From NCBI GenBank assembly GCA_947652115.1, contig OX393562.1, positions 14,225,328 through 14,289,327 on the forward strand: a stretch of 64,000 nucleotides of DNA. The letters run 5' to 3'. This document shows positions 33,747-46,500 of the stretch, in pieces (within the stretch, counting starts at the first letter, position 1; each line of letters starts with the position of its first letter). The position numbers and the translations under genes are program-made. The notes beneath the pieces are model-generated. The model searched no databases and was not told where the DNA came from. It worked only from the letters and a program-made list of their open reading frames with translations. Source of the DNA: Blastomussa wellsi. Taxonomy: Eukaryota > Cnidaria > Anthozoa > Scleractinia > Plerogyridae.

Positions 33747-34225
33747 ACAAACATTTGTGAAAAATGCATTCTTTTACGCGTACACCTACCATATTTGTAG
33801 GTCAATGGTATATGAGCTCATATACCATTGCCTCTAAACCAATCAAAACTCAGGAAATGCAATATACCATAGCTAGCTTTTAATAAATACATATATTTTC
33901 TTTTGTGGATCACTTGCACATTTTTGATTGATGGGCCTATCTCATGCATAGCATGCAAACTTATCTAGGGGGTCTGGGGGAAAATTTTGAAATTTAGAGC
34001 ACGGCTTCTGAAATCACTGGAAATGTGTTCTGTCATAGTTGGCATTATTGTGCCACCACCATGGATTTGACAAACTGTAGACTAGCATTGTACAAGAGTT
34101 CCTAAGTTATTATGTACGCCCAGAAAACCCATCTGAGAAAGGAAGAAGTGCTAGTTACCCTCTTATCCACATACTTGAACTACAGTGTAGAAGAGTACCA
34201 GTGCAAGTGATGAAGCAGGGCTCGA

Positions 34226-35215
34226 AATTAACTTTTCGTTTGGGAGTCAGCTGGTGACTAACAGAAAAATTTTGGTCGCCAGAATGGGGCGAGGAAAAGT
34301 GAGCCTGCACGTGAGCTAAACACGCTCGAACAAACTCGGGGATTTAATAAATACAACACCAATGTTCTCAGACACGGCTGCGATCGTGATTTGAGGCTAT
34401 GTACAAATTTTGTGTGGACATACGGCCAGATTTTCCGGTTCCATACTTTACATTAAAAGAACATTTGCACATTCGGGAACAATCGTTTGCTCCATTCACG
34501 CTTTTCTTCACAGCTTTCTTTGGGGTTTCTGGGCCGTCCATGAAGAAGTTTGACCATCCTCCGCGAGAGTCTCCATGTGCAATGCGCTGTCATGTTTGTT
34601 TACATTTTGCCCTGCTCCCATTGGATAGTTATCTGACACATGTGAAATGCCGACTTGACACCTTGCAAGTGGAGGAATTCAAAAATCAATAGCTCAAGTG
34701 CAGGCTCACTTTTCCTCGCCCCATTCTTCTCACCAGCTTCCCCGGCTCCCCGGTTGCGTTGGAGAAGCTGCCACTGAAGTTATTTTAATGGTGAGACAAA
34801 CACGGTTCTTTTGCTTTCCTTGACGCCTTTCGCTGCCAAAAAATACCATCCTTGGGCCAGGCCCCTACACAACCCCATTGCTCGTACCAGTTTCAGAAGA
34901 AGCCGCTGAAACAATATGGCGCGCTGTAAACATAGTGTCGACGTTTCAAAGTTCATTCAATTTTTACGATTTTCTTGTAATATTCAGACATTATTTTAGA
35001 GGAGACGGAACGGTTGAGGTTTTATACTAGCTACCAGATCTGAATGATTGCCTAATATAAAGAATCATTTCCTTGTGTAAAGATTTAAAAGCAAAAGTTG
35101 TGTTGTGGCTTTTTTTAGTTATAGGACAAACCACGAGTCACCAGGTGGCGACCAGTTCTGAAAATTTAGTCGCCAGTGCTCAATTTTTGGTGACTAGTGA
35201 GTTCGAGCCCTGTGA
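34226..35215. mobile_element. Nested MITEs
   Basis: The outer element has inverted ends CAGGGCTCGAAATTAAC and GTGAGTTCGAGCCCTG, with TGGTGACTA / TAGTCGCCA subterminal repeats. Inserted inside it, 34284-34728, is a second element with 36-bp arms GGGGCGAGGAAAAGTGAGCC and GGCTCACTTTTCCTCGCCCC. A 97-codon open frame (34399-34692) has no recognised domain. Confidence 0.65.
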
Positions 35216-38108
35216 AGTGCCTGGGCAAGCAAGATTTGAGAGTTGTTTTCCAGGAAGAACAAGCTCTAATTAAATTTTGTTTCAAGCCCTGATATCCCAA
35301 TGGGGGGGGGGGGGGGTCTTTTATAATTATGGGAACCTGAGAACCAAACCCTTACCCTTCCATAGCCTAGGTGCCCCTTTCATGTACCTTCAATATGATT
35401 ATCATGATGTTACCCCTTTCACATATCTACAGAAAGGTTTAAGTACTGACACCTCTTTTTATAATTTTTTTACTTGCAGTGCCTCTTAATATAATATATG
35501 AATCAACTTGGTGGGGCTCTTTGAGGTGTTTTGAAAAGCTTTTTTAAATCCCTTCATCATTGGAGACCCAAGGGCAGTTCCCTAGCCTGCAATCCTTTTG
35601 GTTCACACTAAGAATCCATTCCAATTTGGATGCCCACAATTTAATGTACAGACCAAAAGGATTGTGGTCTCTGGTATTAAGCTCTCGCTTGTAACCAGAG
35701 AAAATGTGCTTACAATAGTACAATATTTTATTTGCAAGTGTACCAAGGATTTGTTTTTTCCCCATAGATGCATTGACGATTTCATTGAAAATTATACAGC
35801 GTCAGTGCGTCATATGCTGAATGTGTAGCAACAGGTGAGTGATATATAGTTTCTGGCTTTCAGCAAAATTTTTGTAGTCTACTACTGTAGTAACTTGTGA
35901 TCAGGCATCTTTTTTTAAAGAAGGGGAAAAAAGTATGCCTGATACTACTAACTGGTTGCCATCTGTCCTATAAGTTAGCTGTCAAACCACTGTTTGTAGT
36001 TGGCATTAATTTCATGACTTGGATTTCTTACCAGGAGCAAAAAATATCTGCAGAATAATTCGGCAGACACACAATGACTGCATGAAAATAAGAATTTGTT
36101 TGGAAGAAGATTGAACTGGTGTTGGTGAATTATTTCTATGACAAATTTCTTCTATAACAACATTCAAGTTGGCTTACAATGCTGGTGATTAATGAATTCA
36201 TAGCCATTGTTGCTTTCATTTGGTAAACATTTCATTTAACACCTTTGTAACTATTTGAAAAACTTGTTGGGCTAAACACCAAAACATCTCCATGTAAACA
36301 AATTACACGTATTTCAAGCATTTAAAACGCTCTCTATGCTCTGCGTTTGGAGAATTTTCTGAATAGTCCAGTTTCGAGTTAGCCAAGACTGCTGAACAAA
36401 AAGACTTAATACTCAGTTGTACAGGGTTAACCTCAATCCGATGAAAAATAGAGGGGGTAAGTTTCTAAAGAAACTGATGCTGTGTCAGTGGGAAGTATAA
36501 CAATATAATTTGGTTTCAAAAAAAATACATTGTATTAACAAATACCAGCAGAAAAGCACTGAAGCGTAAGAACAATGCACAAAGTTGTTAATAGCGGTCT
36601 TGGTTAAGTACTCGAAACTGGACTATTATACTGCAAATTCGACAGGGTTTCGGCTAAACAGGTTAAATAATTCAAACTCGTCCTCCCTGTAAACATACTT
36701 CGTCTCAACCAGAAGCCTCATTTAAGCATAAGCATAAGCAGTGTTTCTCGACCAATCTGATAATAAGTCAAACTGTAGCTTTTTACATGAGATCCGAGAA
36801 GAATATGAATCATGACCTCCTTCCCTTTGATGGTAAATAGAGAGGGAGGGCTCGATTACAGGTCACTACTGTACATGAACAAAATGCATGCAAGTTGGGG
36901 CTTCCCATATAATATCATTATTTCAAATACTTCCCTTGGGTTGGGAGTTAACATTTCATCTGTGGCAAAGCCAAGTTGCTTGTGGTACAGTATGGAGTGT
37001 TCTTGTGAGCTCAGGGACAACTGTTTTTTTTTTCCATACATGTGTGAATGTCACATTGCTTAAAGAATCTCAGAGTTTACACAGAAGTCTTGGATTCGTT
37101 GGTGATCAGAGTTGTTTCAGGATAAGTGTAATGGGTGTGAACTCTGGATCAAGAGAGTTCAAGCCCTGGCTGGAGTCGTGTGTTGGCATACCATGGCCAG
37201 AAGCTTTACTTTCACTGGGCCTCCCTGTACGCTCTCCACTTGCTGTATAAATGGGTGCCAGTGAATTGTTATGGAATGACTGGCTCTAGACACATGCAAA
37301 ACTGTTGTCAGGCCCAAACTGCACATTAGAATTTGAAATCCCGTTACTGAGTGGAAAGAGGAAGAGCTCCAATTTTTCTTAGGAATCAAAAATAATGGGT
37401 CATGAAATTGGTGCTTATGCAGGTTCATGGGGGGGGGGGGGAGAGGGAGGGGGCAAGACTTCTCTTATGGTGCCTCTCTGCCGAAGTGTATAAATGGGTA
37501 CTGGTAGAGTTTGTAAATTGCTGGGTAACCTGACAGAATGCTGAGGAGAAACCTGCAATGGATAGTTAGTATCCCACCCAGGGGAGGGAGGGGGGAGCAA
37601 TGCTGCTAGTCACTTGGATTCATTCAAATTTGTTAATTACATTTTATCTTTTCCACTGACCAGTAAAAAAGTGATTGGTATATTTTACTTTTTCCAACAG
37701 TTGCTGGATAATTACACTGATGATGGATCAACTCATAGAAAGAAAAGAACTTCTCTACATCATAGCAAGATGTAAGTGCAGTTTCCTTTTAATAGAATGT
37801 ACCACTGGCAGTTTATAATTATATCCCATTGATGAAACATTCATGGGCATGTTTCCCTCCCCTGGCGATGGGGCCTTGTTCTACAACAATTATGTATTAC
37901 ATGTATACTATATCAAATTTCAGTGTAAAACTGATAAAAATTTCATGTCAATTTGGTACACTGTATGGCCCAGAAAAAACTGTATATGAGCCACCTGAAA
38001 TGGGCTGAAAATTACCATGTAATCAGGCTCTTGATAAATGAAATACAGTACACTGTCAATTCATCTTCAACAGAGAGGTGATGAGAATAAAGAGAATGAT
38101 CATGGCTA

Positions 38109-38155
<47 letters not shown>

Positions 38156-38165
38156 CAGGGATATT
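35216..38165. other. Gene-free region with SINE fragments and a degraded MITE
   Basis: G-tract at 35300-35317. Degraded relative of the 17618 MITE at 35580-35675. Partial PLE-type repeat at 36450-36520 (GGGGGTAAGTTTCTAAAGAA). SINE fragments at about 37100-37300 and 37440-37600. TAA microsatellite at 38109-38156. No gene recognised. Confidence 0.45.
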
Positions 38166-38576
38166 GTTTTGATTTAAGTGCACCTAACCCCAAAATATTT
38201 TTTCATTGAAATAGACCTTTGATTGAGTTTGAAAGGCATCGCACCTTTCGTTTATCCTTTTTATCAAATTTTGACTTTTTATAGCATTAAAAAGTTATGA
38301 AAAACCTGTGCATCATTTGTTGCATGACTGAGACAGAAGGGGCATGCATCTATTCCTGGGTGGATGAGTTTAGAAAGACTACCCAGGAATAGACCTACGC
38401 CCCTTCTGACTCGGTCGCGCAACAAATGATGCACAGTTTTTCATAACTTTTCAATTCTATAAAAAGTCAGTATTTGATATAAAGGAGAAATGAAAGGTGT
38501 CATGCGTTTCGAACTGGTGAGAAGGTTTAGTTTAGAGAAAAAATATTTTGTGGTAGGTGCACTTAAACACAAAAAT
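38166..38576. mobile_element. MITE with about 200-bp arms
   Basis: Ends TTTGATTTAAGTGCACCTA and TAGGTGCACTTAAACAC mirror each other. ACTTTTTATAG, CATCATTTGTTGCATGAC and CTACCCAGGAATAGACCTAC have inverted partners. No ORF. Confidence 0.7.
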
Positions 38577-40900
38577 TTGAGAATGAATGAAGGAAAATGG
38601 AATTAAAATTTAAGTAGGGGTGAATTAAATTGCAATCACTGTAAAAGCTACATATGTATAGTTATTAGGTGAATTTTCTTCATCCTCACCGTTCTGAGGC
38701 TCCTCGAATCCACGAATAATTTTCAACTAGGACTTCAGATCTTTCATTTACTCATTCGTGCAATGTAGGACGAATGTCAGTTTCTAGTAGTATGTGAATA
38801 ATTCTAGTCTAGTGACATGGCTAAAAACTACAGATGTACAAACTACTGTTAATGTTTTACTTTTTCTTTCAGTACCGTGCTAACACCAAGGAGATTGAAC
38901 GAAGTTACCAGGAAGTCAAGGAAAGAACACTGTAATAAAATGTTGAACTTTCGTAGCCTTGTGATAGCTTTCAGGAACGGTTTTGCCAGTACCGTTTCGC
39001 TTTCATTTTACAGAAAAGTGAGATTAAGTTACAGCTTCAGTAAGAAACAGAAAAGTCAAAAAAACTATAGTTAGGTCTAAGTCATTTTTTCGGGAAAATT
39101 CTGTAGGAGCTGAGAAAAAAAACTAAGTCTTTTGCGGTGAATAATAGTCGCGCTTTTAAAAGGGTACAGAAAAAGTCGAAAAAGTCTTCTGGCGGGTAAA
39201 TATTCGCGCTTTTAAAAGGGGCCAAGAAAACAGTCCGAAAAAACTAAGTCTTTTGGCGGAAAAATTGTCCTTGGGAAAAAAAGTCTGTGCTTTTGAATGG
39301 TGTCTGGTTTTGATTCAAATATATACTAAGTCTTTTGGCGGGAAAATTCTTGCACTGTGCAACGGATTTGTCCCTTCAAAAGTCGAAGTACATGTTTGGT
39401 TTCTGACTAGACTCTGTTCAAACTCGCAGAATTTTTTTTCTTTTCGGCAACCCTACATAGACAAAATATAGTGCTAGAGATAGCCTACATTTTGACTAGT
39501 TACCAGGCCCCTTTTAAGAGCGCGATTTTTTTTTGCTACTTTGTACTTTCAATCAAGTCACAAGACAGCAAATAACAGACTTGAAACTTCAAAAGTGTTT
39601 GTTTCTCATTGTTTTTAATTTGCAAGACAACTTTAATTAAGCAATGTTGTTTACAACGCTTAACTACAAGAAGTGTTAACATGTTAAAGTACTCTAGAAA
39701 TTATCCAAGTCTACACATCCTACAGATTGCAGGGCAAATCTTAAACTCAATTGCTAAACTACGACAAAGGTGAATGAAAATTGACAAAAATTCTGGGATA
39801 AATTGTTCGATTACAAAGATGACTAAGTCAAGAAGTTGCGACAGCTCACTGCTTAAAAATCGCGTTGTAACTATATAAACAACGTACACTGATAAACTGA
39901 TAATAAGATATCTAAAAAGACGATGGCAAATAATTCCAGTTGAATTCTGTTTCTGAAGTGTTCAGATTTTGCTGATCAAGTTCGAGAGATGTAAAATTGC
40001 CTACACCCATTAAACTTCACCAGTAAAATCCAAAGTTTACCGGCTGAACATTTCAGAAATACAACTTTACTTGGATTATTAGACACCAAAGTCCTTTACA
40101 AATACTGTGTTTCACACCAAATTTGCACAACATTCAAACTGGCGAATCAGCCCACAAAGTCTAACATGTTTGCTACATAAAGCTTGTAAATAAAAGCAGT
40201 TTTCCAATGATTTTCCGTAAACATAACACGAAAGCGAATTAACGTGCGAAAAATTGTTAACAGAAAATTTTGCTCTAGTTTGTAATTGTGAGCTAATTAA
40301 AGTTTATCAAACGCCAAAAATCAGCACAATTTTCTCTCGACATTCATTGGAAAAGTGCGGGTGACTCAAGACAGCCGAATCGTAAAATAGTTCTTCAGCG
40401 TTGTCCTTTTCAAATGCTTCCGGCCAATCGATAAAACTGACTTGAACGGCCAGAATTTGGATAACAAGTGGTATGGTGGAGAGTCCGTCGCAAAGGCAGC
40501 TATTTCTTGATTTACGGCTTTAAAGATATTCTGTCAAGTTATTACCTCTAGAATCAGGACTGTCTTCTCTTGTGTGCTTGACTTAAAAGGATAATTCTTG
40601 TCTTCTGTAGCCTTCGCTGTTTTGGATTATGATTCAAATCAGTAAGCAGTGTTGAAAGACACTAGAAGAGAACACAAATATACATGTTAAACTGAATGAA
40701 AGATCTTGCAAATGATTTGAGTTCAACACTGACACTAAGATGGCCAAAGGTATAATAGCAAGAACAATTTACTTAATTTGTTGATCAAGAACAATTGTTC
40801 TCACTCTCGAGCGAAACCTCCTAAAAACGAAACTACGATTATATCACATGTATCTACAAACAGATACCCCACTAGAAAACTTCATTATTTAAATTTCTAC
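38577..40900. other. AT-rich non-coding region
   Basis: Several GTCTTTTGGCGGGAAAA-like units recur at 39125-39350 (a short irregular tandem). No gene or RNA recognised. Confidence 0.4.
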
Positions 40901-40919
40901 CTGGCATTTATCGGGTATT

Positions 40920-42107
40920 GAAACAAGTAAAATCGATCTGGAAATTCAAGAATTTTCGGTGATCTTCGGAAATTGATCAGAATCTTTCCAAAGATCTTCG
41001 GTACTTCGGAACTTGTCGGAAATTGTCTGCCGACCTGCGTGACTTGTACATTGCATGTTGACAAGTATAATTATTGCTATCAAATCCAATTCAAGAGAAC
41101 AGCATTTCAAGTGCTTTGTTCGATTAAGAGAGTGTTTTATCTACTGTGCTCCTGTGTATGGCGTGCTGTGATTTATGACTCAAGACACCATGACATAACT
41201 TCACTACAGAGACTAACTCCTTTTCTTCATAACAGTGCAAATTCCTTTGGGAATTACTTCACATAATTAAAGTAGATCCTGAAGAAGCGCACTTTTCACA
41301 AGTTTTATAAAATGCCGGCCCGGGAGCCGCGTCAAGTCAAATTTTCCAGTGTATAAATTAAAAATATCACATTTAAATCGAAGGAAACCCCAATACAAAT
41401 AGTTCACTTCAAATTCAAATTGAAGAGAGGTCGCTCTCAACCTTGAACACTGTCTAATTTGCATTTTAGTTTTACACGTGGAGGTAAGAATTTTACAAAA
41501 TTCTTGTTACTTTTTGCAAATCACAATCCACCGCAAACATAAACCCTTACAATTGAACTCGGTAACGTTTAAAAGAAAAGATAAGTTGCAGAATTGTATG
41601 TTTCTACGTGTATCAACTTCGAGTGAGTTTGAATTTCGCGGGGTTTGCGTCAACTCGGAAATTCCACGAGAATTTCAGTCCCGTGAAGTTCGTAAATTGA
41701 TCGAAAACTTTCGAAAGAGCTTCGGTACGTCGGAAGCTGTCGGAAATAGTCACAAAAATGCTTTTCATAATAAATTCTCAAACTTAATATTTGTCCTACT
41801 GATGGTGCAACCCTTTCCAGTTCGAACCTGACTCAAGACACCAGTCTAAAACAGTGTTCAAAACACTATGCTTCGAATTGCTGTGTTTACATGTAATGAC
41901 ATAACTTCACTTCAGAGACTAACTCCTTTTCTTCATAACAGTGCTAATTCCTTTGGGAATTACTTCACATAATTAAAGTAGATCCTAAAAAAGCGCACTT
42001 TTCACAAGTTTTTTAAACTGCCGGCCCGGGAGCCGCGTTAAGTCAAATTTTCCAAAGTATGAAATATCACATTTAAATCGGAGGAAAACCCCCATACAAA
42101 TAAATAG

Positions 42108-42152
<45 letters not shown>

Positions 42153-43530
42153 GTATAACAATATAATTTGGTTTTATCAACTGGGTTGATAATGTCAATT
42201 GGCCACCGTAAAAAGATTCAAGTGATGAAGGGCTAACGCTCGAAACGTCATCACTTGAATCTTTTTACGGTGGCCAATTGACATTATCAACCCAGTTGAT
42301 AAAACCAAATTATATCCCCATACAAATAGTTTACTTAAAATTCAAATAGAAGAGAGTTCGCTCTCATCCTTAGTTGCACACCGTCTAATTTGCATTTCAG
42401 TTTTACACGTGGAAGTAAAAATTTTGCAAAATTAAATTCTTGTTACTGTTTGCAAATCACAATCCATCGCAAGCATAAACCCTCACAATTGAACTCGGCA
42501 ACGTTTTAACAGAAAAGATAAGTTGCAGAATTATATGTACCTACGTGTATCAACTTGGAGTGAGTTTGAATTTCGCGGAGTTTGCGTCACGTCAGAAATT
42601 CCACGAGAATTTTCCGTGATCTTTGTAAATTGATCGAAAACTTTCGAAAGAGCTTCGATACGTCGGAAGCTGACGGAACAGTGACGAAAATACTTTTCAT
42701 AATAAATTCTCAAACACGTTAACAATTTTAAGTTAAAATAAAGAAAACAGAATCGTGACCGTGGTTTGGAAATGTGATCTTAATTAGCATATATTTTTAC
42801 AATTTATTTCTTCGTTTTCTTGTATCGTCAACTCTCACCAGTATTTGGAAATGTGATGAAACACTGTCTCGCGTGCTTGATATATTACCCCCAACATCTC
42901 AAATTAGTGCGTTTCCCCGTCAAATGAAACCATCTCATCTCTACAGTGCAACCTAATGCAATTGTTTCAGCAAGTGAGTTTTGTTTGCTAATTAATCTGA
43001 TTGTTTACATAAATCGATCTTTTCCAGCAAGACGTTGTAAATGTTACACAACTATTTCAATACGTTTTGTTTCGAATGGCCGTTCTTTTTGTAATGACAT
43101 TTAACTTTATCACTGAAAACTCAACTCGTTCAGGGCTAATTCCTTTGGGAATTAATTTTCAGAAGTAAAGTAGACTCAAGAAGCGCACCTTTCCCGAGTT
43201 TATAAAATTCCGTAGCCACGTCAAATCAAATTCTACAGCATATAAAATAACATCTGAATTTAAGAAAGACTCTGAAGATGGCTTACTTAAATATTATATA
43301 AAATGCAAGGAAGCTGACTCTCCTTCTTGAACACCGTCTAATTTGCATTTTTTAGTCTGACGAGGAGGCAAAACTTTCTCAACATTTTTGTTACGCTTTG
43401 CAAATTATAAATCCACTGTAAAATAGCCCCTTTACAATTTAGAAAAAGGTAATTTTTTCAAAAAGATAGTTAGTAACATTATGCACCTAAGAAATGATCA
43501 TTGAGCGTGTTTGAATTTCGCGGGGTTTGC
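40920..43530. repeat. Threefold tandem repeat, period about 940 bp
   Basis: The block GGGAATTACTTCACATAATT with GCCGGCCCGGGAGCCGCGT occurs near 41250-41330 and 41960-42040, and diverged near 43155-43220. A second marker, TCTAATTTGCATTT followed by AG and the TTTGAATTTCGCGGGG / GCGTCA block, occurs at about 41455-41660, 42385-42590 and 43338-43530. Copies 1 and 2 are highly similar and copy 3 is older. Copy 2 carries a palindromic PLE-type insertion (42105-42320) and copy 3 an ATATATCAAACACT-family insertion (42700-42900). No coding frame is conserved between copies. Confidence 0.65.
42105..42320. repeat. PLE-type repeat with hammerhead-like motif, palindromic copy 2
   Basis: Starts AATAGAGGGGGTAAGTTTC, then the TATCAACTGGGTTGATAATG body. 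It then turns into its own inverted complement through GTGATGAAGGGCTAACGCTC and GAAACGTCATCAC, so the body occurs in both orientations around the motif. Confidence 0.7.
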
Positions 43531-46500
43531 GTCAAATAGAGCAATTAAACAAGCGCGCTATCTATGAAAATATTGTTCAAAATGCATCTTCCCTTGCTGG
43601 TTACAGGCGGAAAAAACTGCTTCGTTCTATTACCACAAAATTTATAACATAACCTTCGGAGCCAAACACGAAATTAACCAACGAGGCTATGGCATACGAA
43701 TCGGTAACTGTGAAAAACAATGCAATACTTCCTCTTTGAATAATCATGCAAGGATACCGGCTATAGCGATATTTCTTGTTTACAAACATTGATGTCCCAT
43801 TGCTTTTGATATTCAAATTTGCCAACCACAGAAGAAACAAAAGTCATTGTTTCAACAGCCAATTAGGTTCTGGTTGGCATATTAATAACAATGGGTAACT
43901 TTACATCGCTATAGATGTTTGATTTGTTGTTCTGTGCACCAAACTCAAATCGTACGCAGATATTCAATGAAATGCAATTACAGGTTGGTATTGTGGTGAA
44001 TACTACTCGACTACTCGGTTGCTAACAACGGTTTTCGTATTTTCTTGCCAGCAAATGCAACCACTGGGAAACCAGTACTTACCATATTTGCGCAATTCTT
44101 GATTTAAGTTATTCGCCTGGTTTCTTCCTGCCAAATGCTGTCAACTGGAAGATTTCTTGAATGGCATTTCACCTGAAAATACACGAAAGAATTCAGACAA
44201 AAATGATTAAAAATCCACTGAACAACTATTTAGTTCTGGTCTGCCTTCCCAGTTGAATATGACTATGAATAATACATGATAGCAAAGTACGTTCGCCGAT
44301 AACAAAGAAAGTTTCCCTTCCTAGTTTATAGTCAATGTATATCTGGAAAATAATTGTGTATTCCTTGGTACCCTACCAGCGTCCTTTAAGCTACTTAGCA
44401 AACAAGGCTTCAAACTCCAAATTTTGCATTCGGTTATAATAAATGTACTGTGAAAGAGACAGTTCATGTTGACAAACGCCAGAAAAGCAACACGAACTCT
44501 GAGCGGGAAACGGCTCCTTGATTAAGTCCACTATTAATTATATTAACTAAGAGCGCCCACAATCATAATGATCATCATCATTTATTCGTCTATTTTCTTA
44601 CTGTATCTTGTTGATCTGATTTGTTTCTTCTCGACAGCGCACTTCCCCTTAAGTCGCACAACGCTGGCAAGTTTATCAAACTCTTACCATGTTTCGCGGC
44701 TACTCCATCAGAAACGAGTTCTTGGTCCATGCCAGTTCTTCAAGTGCAAAATACTTGGCAGTTCCTTCTTAAATTTGATGATTTTTTTCTGGACATTTGT
44801 CAACAAATTTCGTTCTTGCTTCGAAGTAGTAAAACACTGAATTCCAACCACGAGGAAACGAAGATTAAAATGCAAATTATAAACATCACCTCGATTTTGC
44901 ATGTGCAAAATATTTGGCGAGGTTCCCTAGTCCCTTTTCATGTTGGGTGCCAGGCACAAATTCCCTGATTTCACTATTTTTGAGTACGCTATTTTAGCTC
45001 AGTGAGGGATAATTGACATTGCGTAGAACACAAAGCGTTAAATTAAAGGAAGCCTTTGCTGAACTTGCTAGTGATGACAATAGACTCCCTTAGCCTTTAT
45101 GGACGATTATGAGTAATCGGCACATCGACAGAGAGAACTTGTGCAGAGAAAAATGAAACTGGTCACTAAGGTAGAGGAAAGGCTTGGAAGCTTGAAGCAA
45201 TTATTCAGGGATCGCGCGAGTATTCAAGACGTCTGTGGACAACCAGAAGAGTACTTCAGAGAAAGTTCAAAGTCACTTCAGATTGAACCCAGTCAACGCC
45301 TCCGTCCACTTATCTAAATTCAAACCAAGAGCACCTAGCGCCTCCGTACCTGGCTCCTCAGTTCCGCATACCATAACAGTACTTGTTTTCTTTGTATCTG
45401 TGTTGATTTTAGTGCAATGAACAAGCAAAAATCTTTATTTTAGTTATTTTATATTAGGAAATTTTTGGGACTTGGATAATTATTATTCACCTAATTTAAA
45501 AAACCCGCTAAAGAAAAATCTTTGCGCAGATAAATGGAGCACTGCCAATAGGACAACATTTCACTTCTAACGAGCACAACAAAAAAAGAATAATTTATGC
45601 GTTATTTTTTTTTCTCAGTGTTGATAGAGTTTCTGTAGCTTTTGATTCACGGCTATCGGCAGCTAAAACCTAACAGATTTTAATCTTTTAGTTGCACGTC
45701 AATGGTGTGTACAGGGCCGGATAGAGAATAATAGTCTATCTTCTTGGACTTTTCCAGAAAGAAAACCAAAGCCTCGTATATTGCGAGGTTTTTAAACACT
45801 TTTTTGTTGATGTTGATTGACAGTATCTATATTTTCAGCGACGCTTTTACGAACCAAACGTCTTGCAATAAAATATAGGCGCCATGTTGGAATCGAAAGT
45901 TCAACTGCAAACTTATTTTCAATTTGCATGTGCTCTCTATTGAGCAGCAAGGTAACCGAATAAGTCGGATTAGTAGAGACATTATTCTTAAAATTTGGAA
46001 AAGTGCCTAGGGTTTTGCTCACTTCTGAAATCGAGTCTTACAGTACACCTGCTTCAGTTAAAATAATTGCAGCAATGCTCTAATTGGTTCTCAATCCTAC
46101 CTGATCAATATCCGTGATATATTAATGAAGACAAAACTATTTTAGGGGTTTCTGATGCCGCGAAGTTAAAAGCACATGAAGGTACGGTTTCAGCAACCCA
46201 ACTTTCAGGATCACTTGCCAAAGAATTAACATTCAAGTTAATACGGAAATATATTCGAAGGTAAATATTTATTTTATAGACCTAAAGTAATTTGCGACAT
46301 AACAAAAAATATTTCAGTTATCACACATGTACGCGGGAAAGTAGGCATGTTCTTTTTATAAATGCATAATTAATCTTATCGAAATATACTTATCGCTGGT
46401 AGGTGATGGGGCATATGTTCTTTCGGCGTCTTTGCAACCCGGTGGACAAAACATAATGGAGGCAGGGGATCATATTTGTATTGTTAATCATATTTTTTCG

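Noticed and set aside
38109..38156. CRISPR-like array
   Set aside because: It is a simple TAA microsatellite; no spacer-repeat structure exists anywhere in this eukaryotic window.
44568..45420. Cluster of short hydrophobic or Ser-rich ORFs on plus
   Set aside because: Overlapping frames of AT-rich DNA without motifs, signal-peptide context or splice logic.
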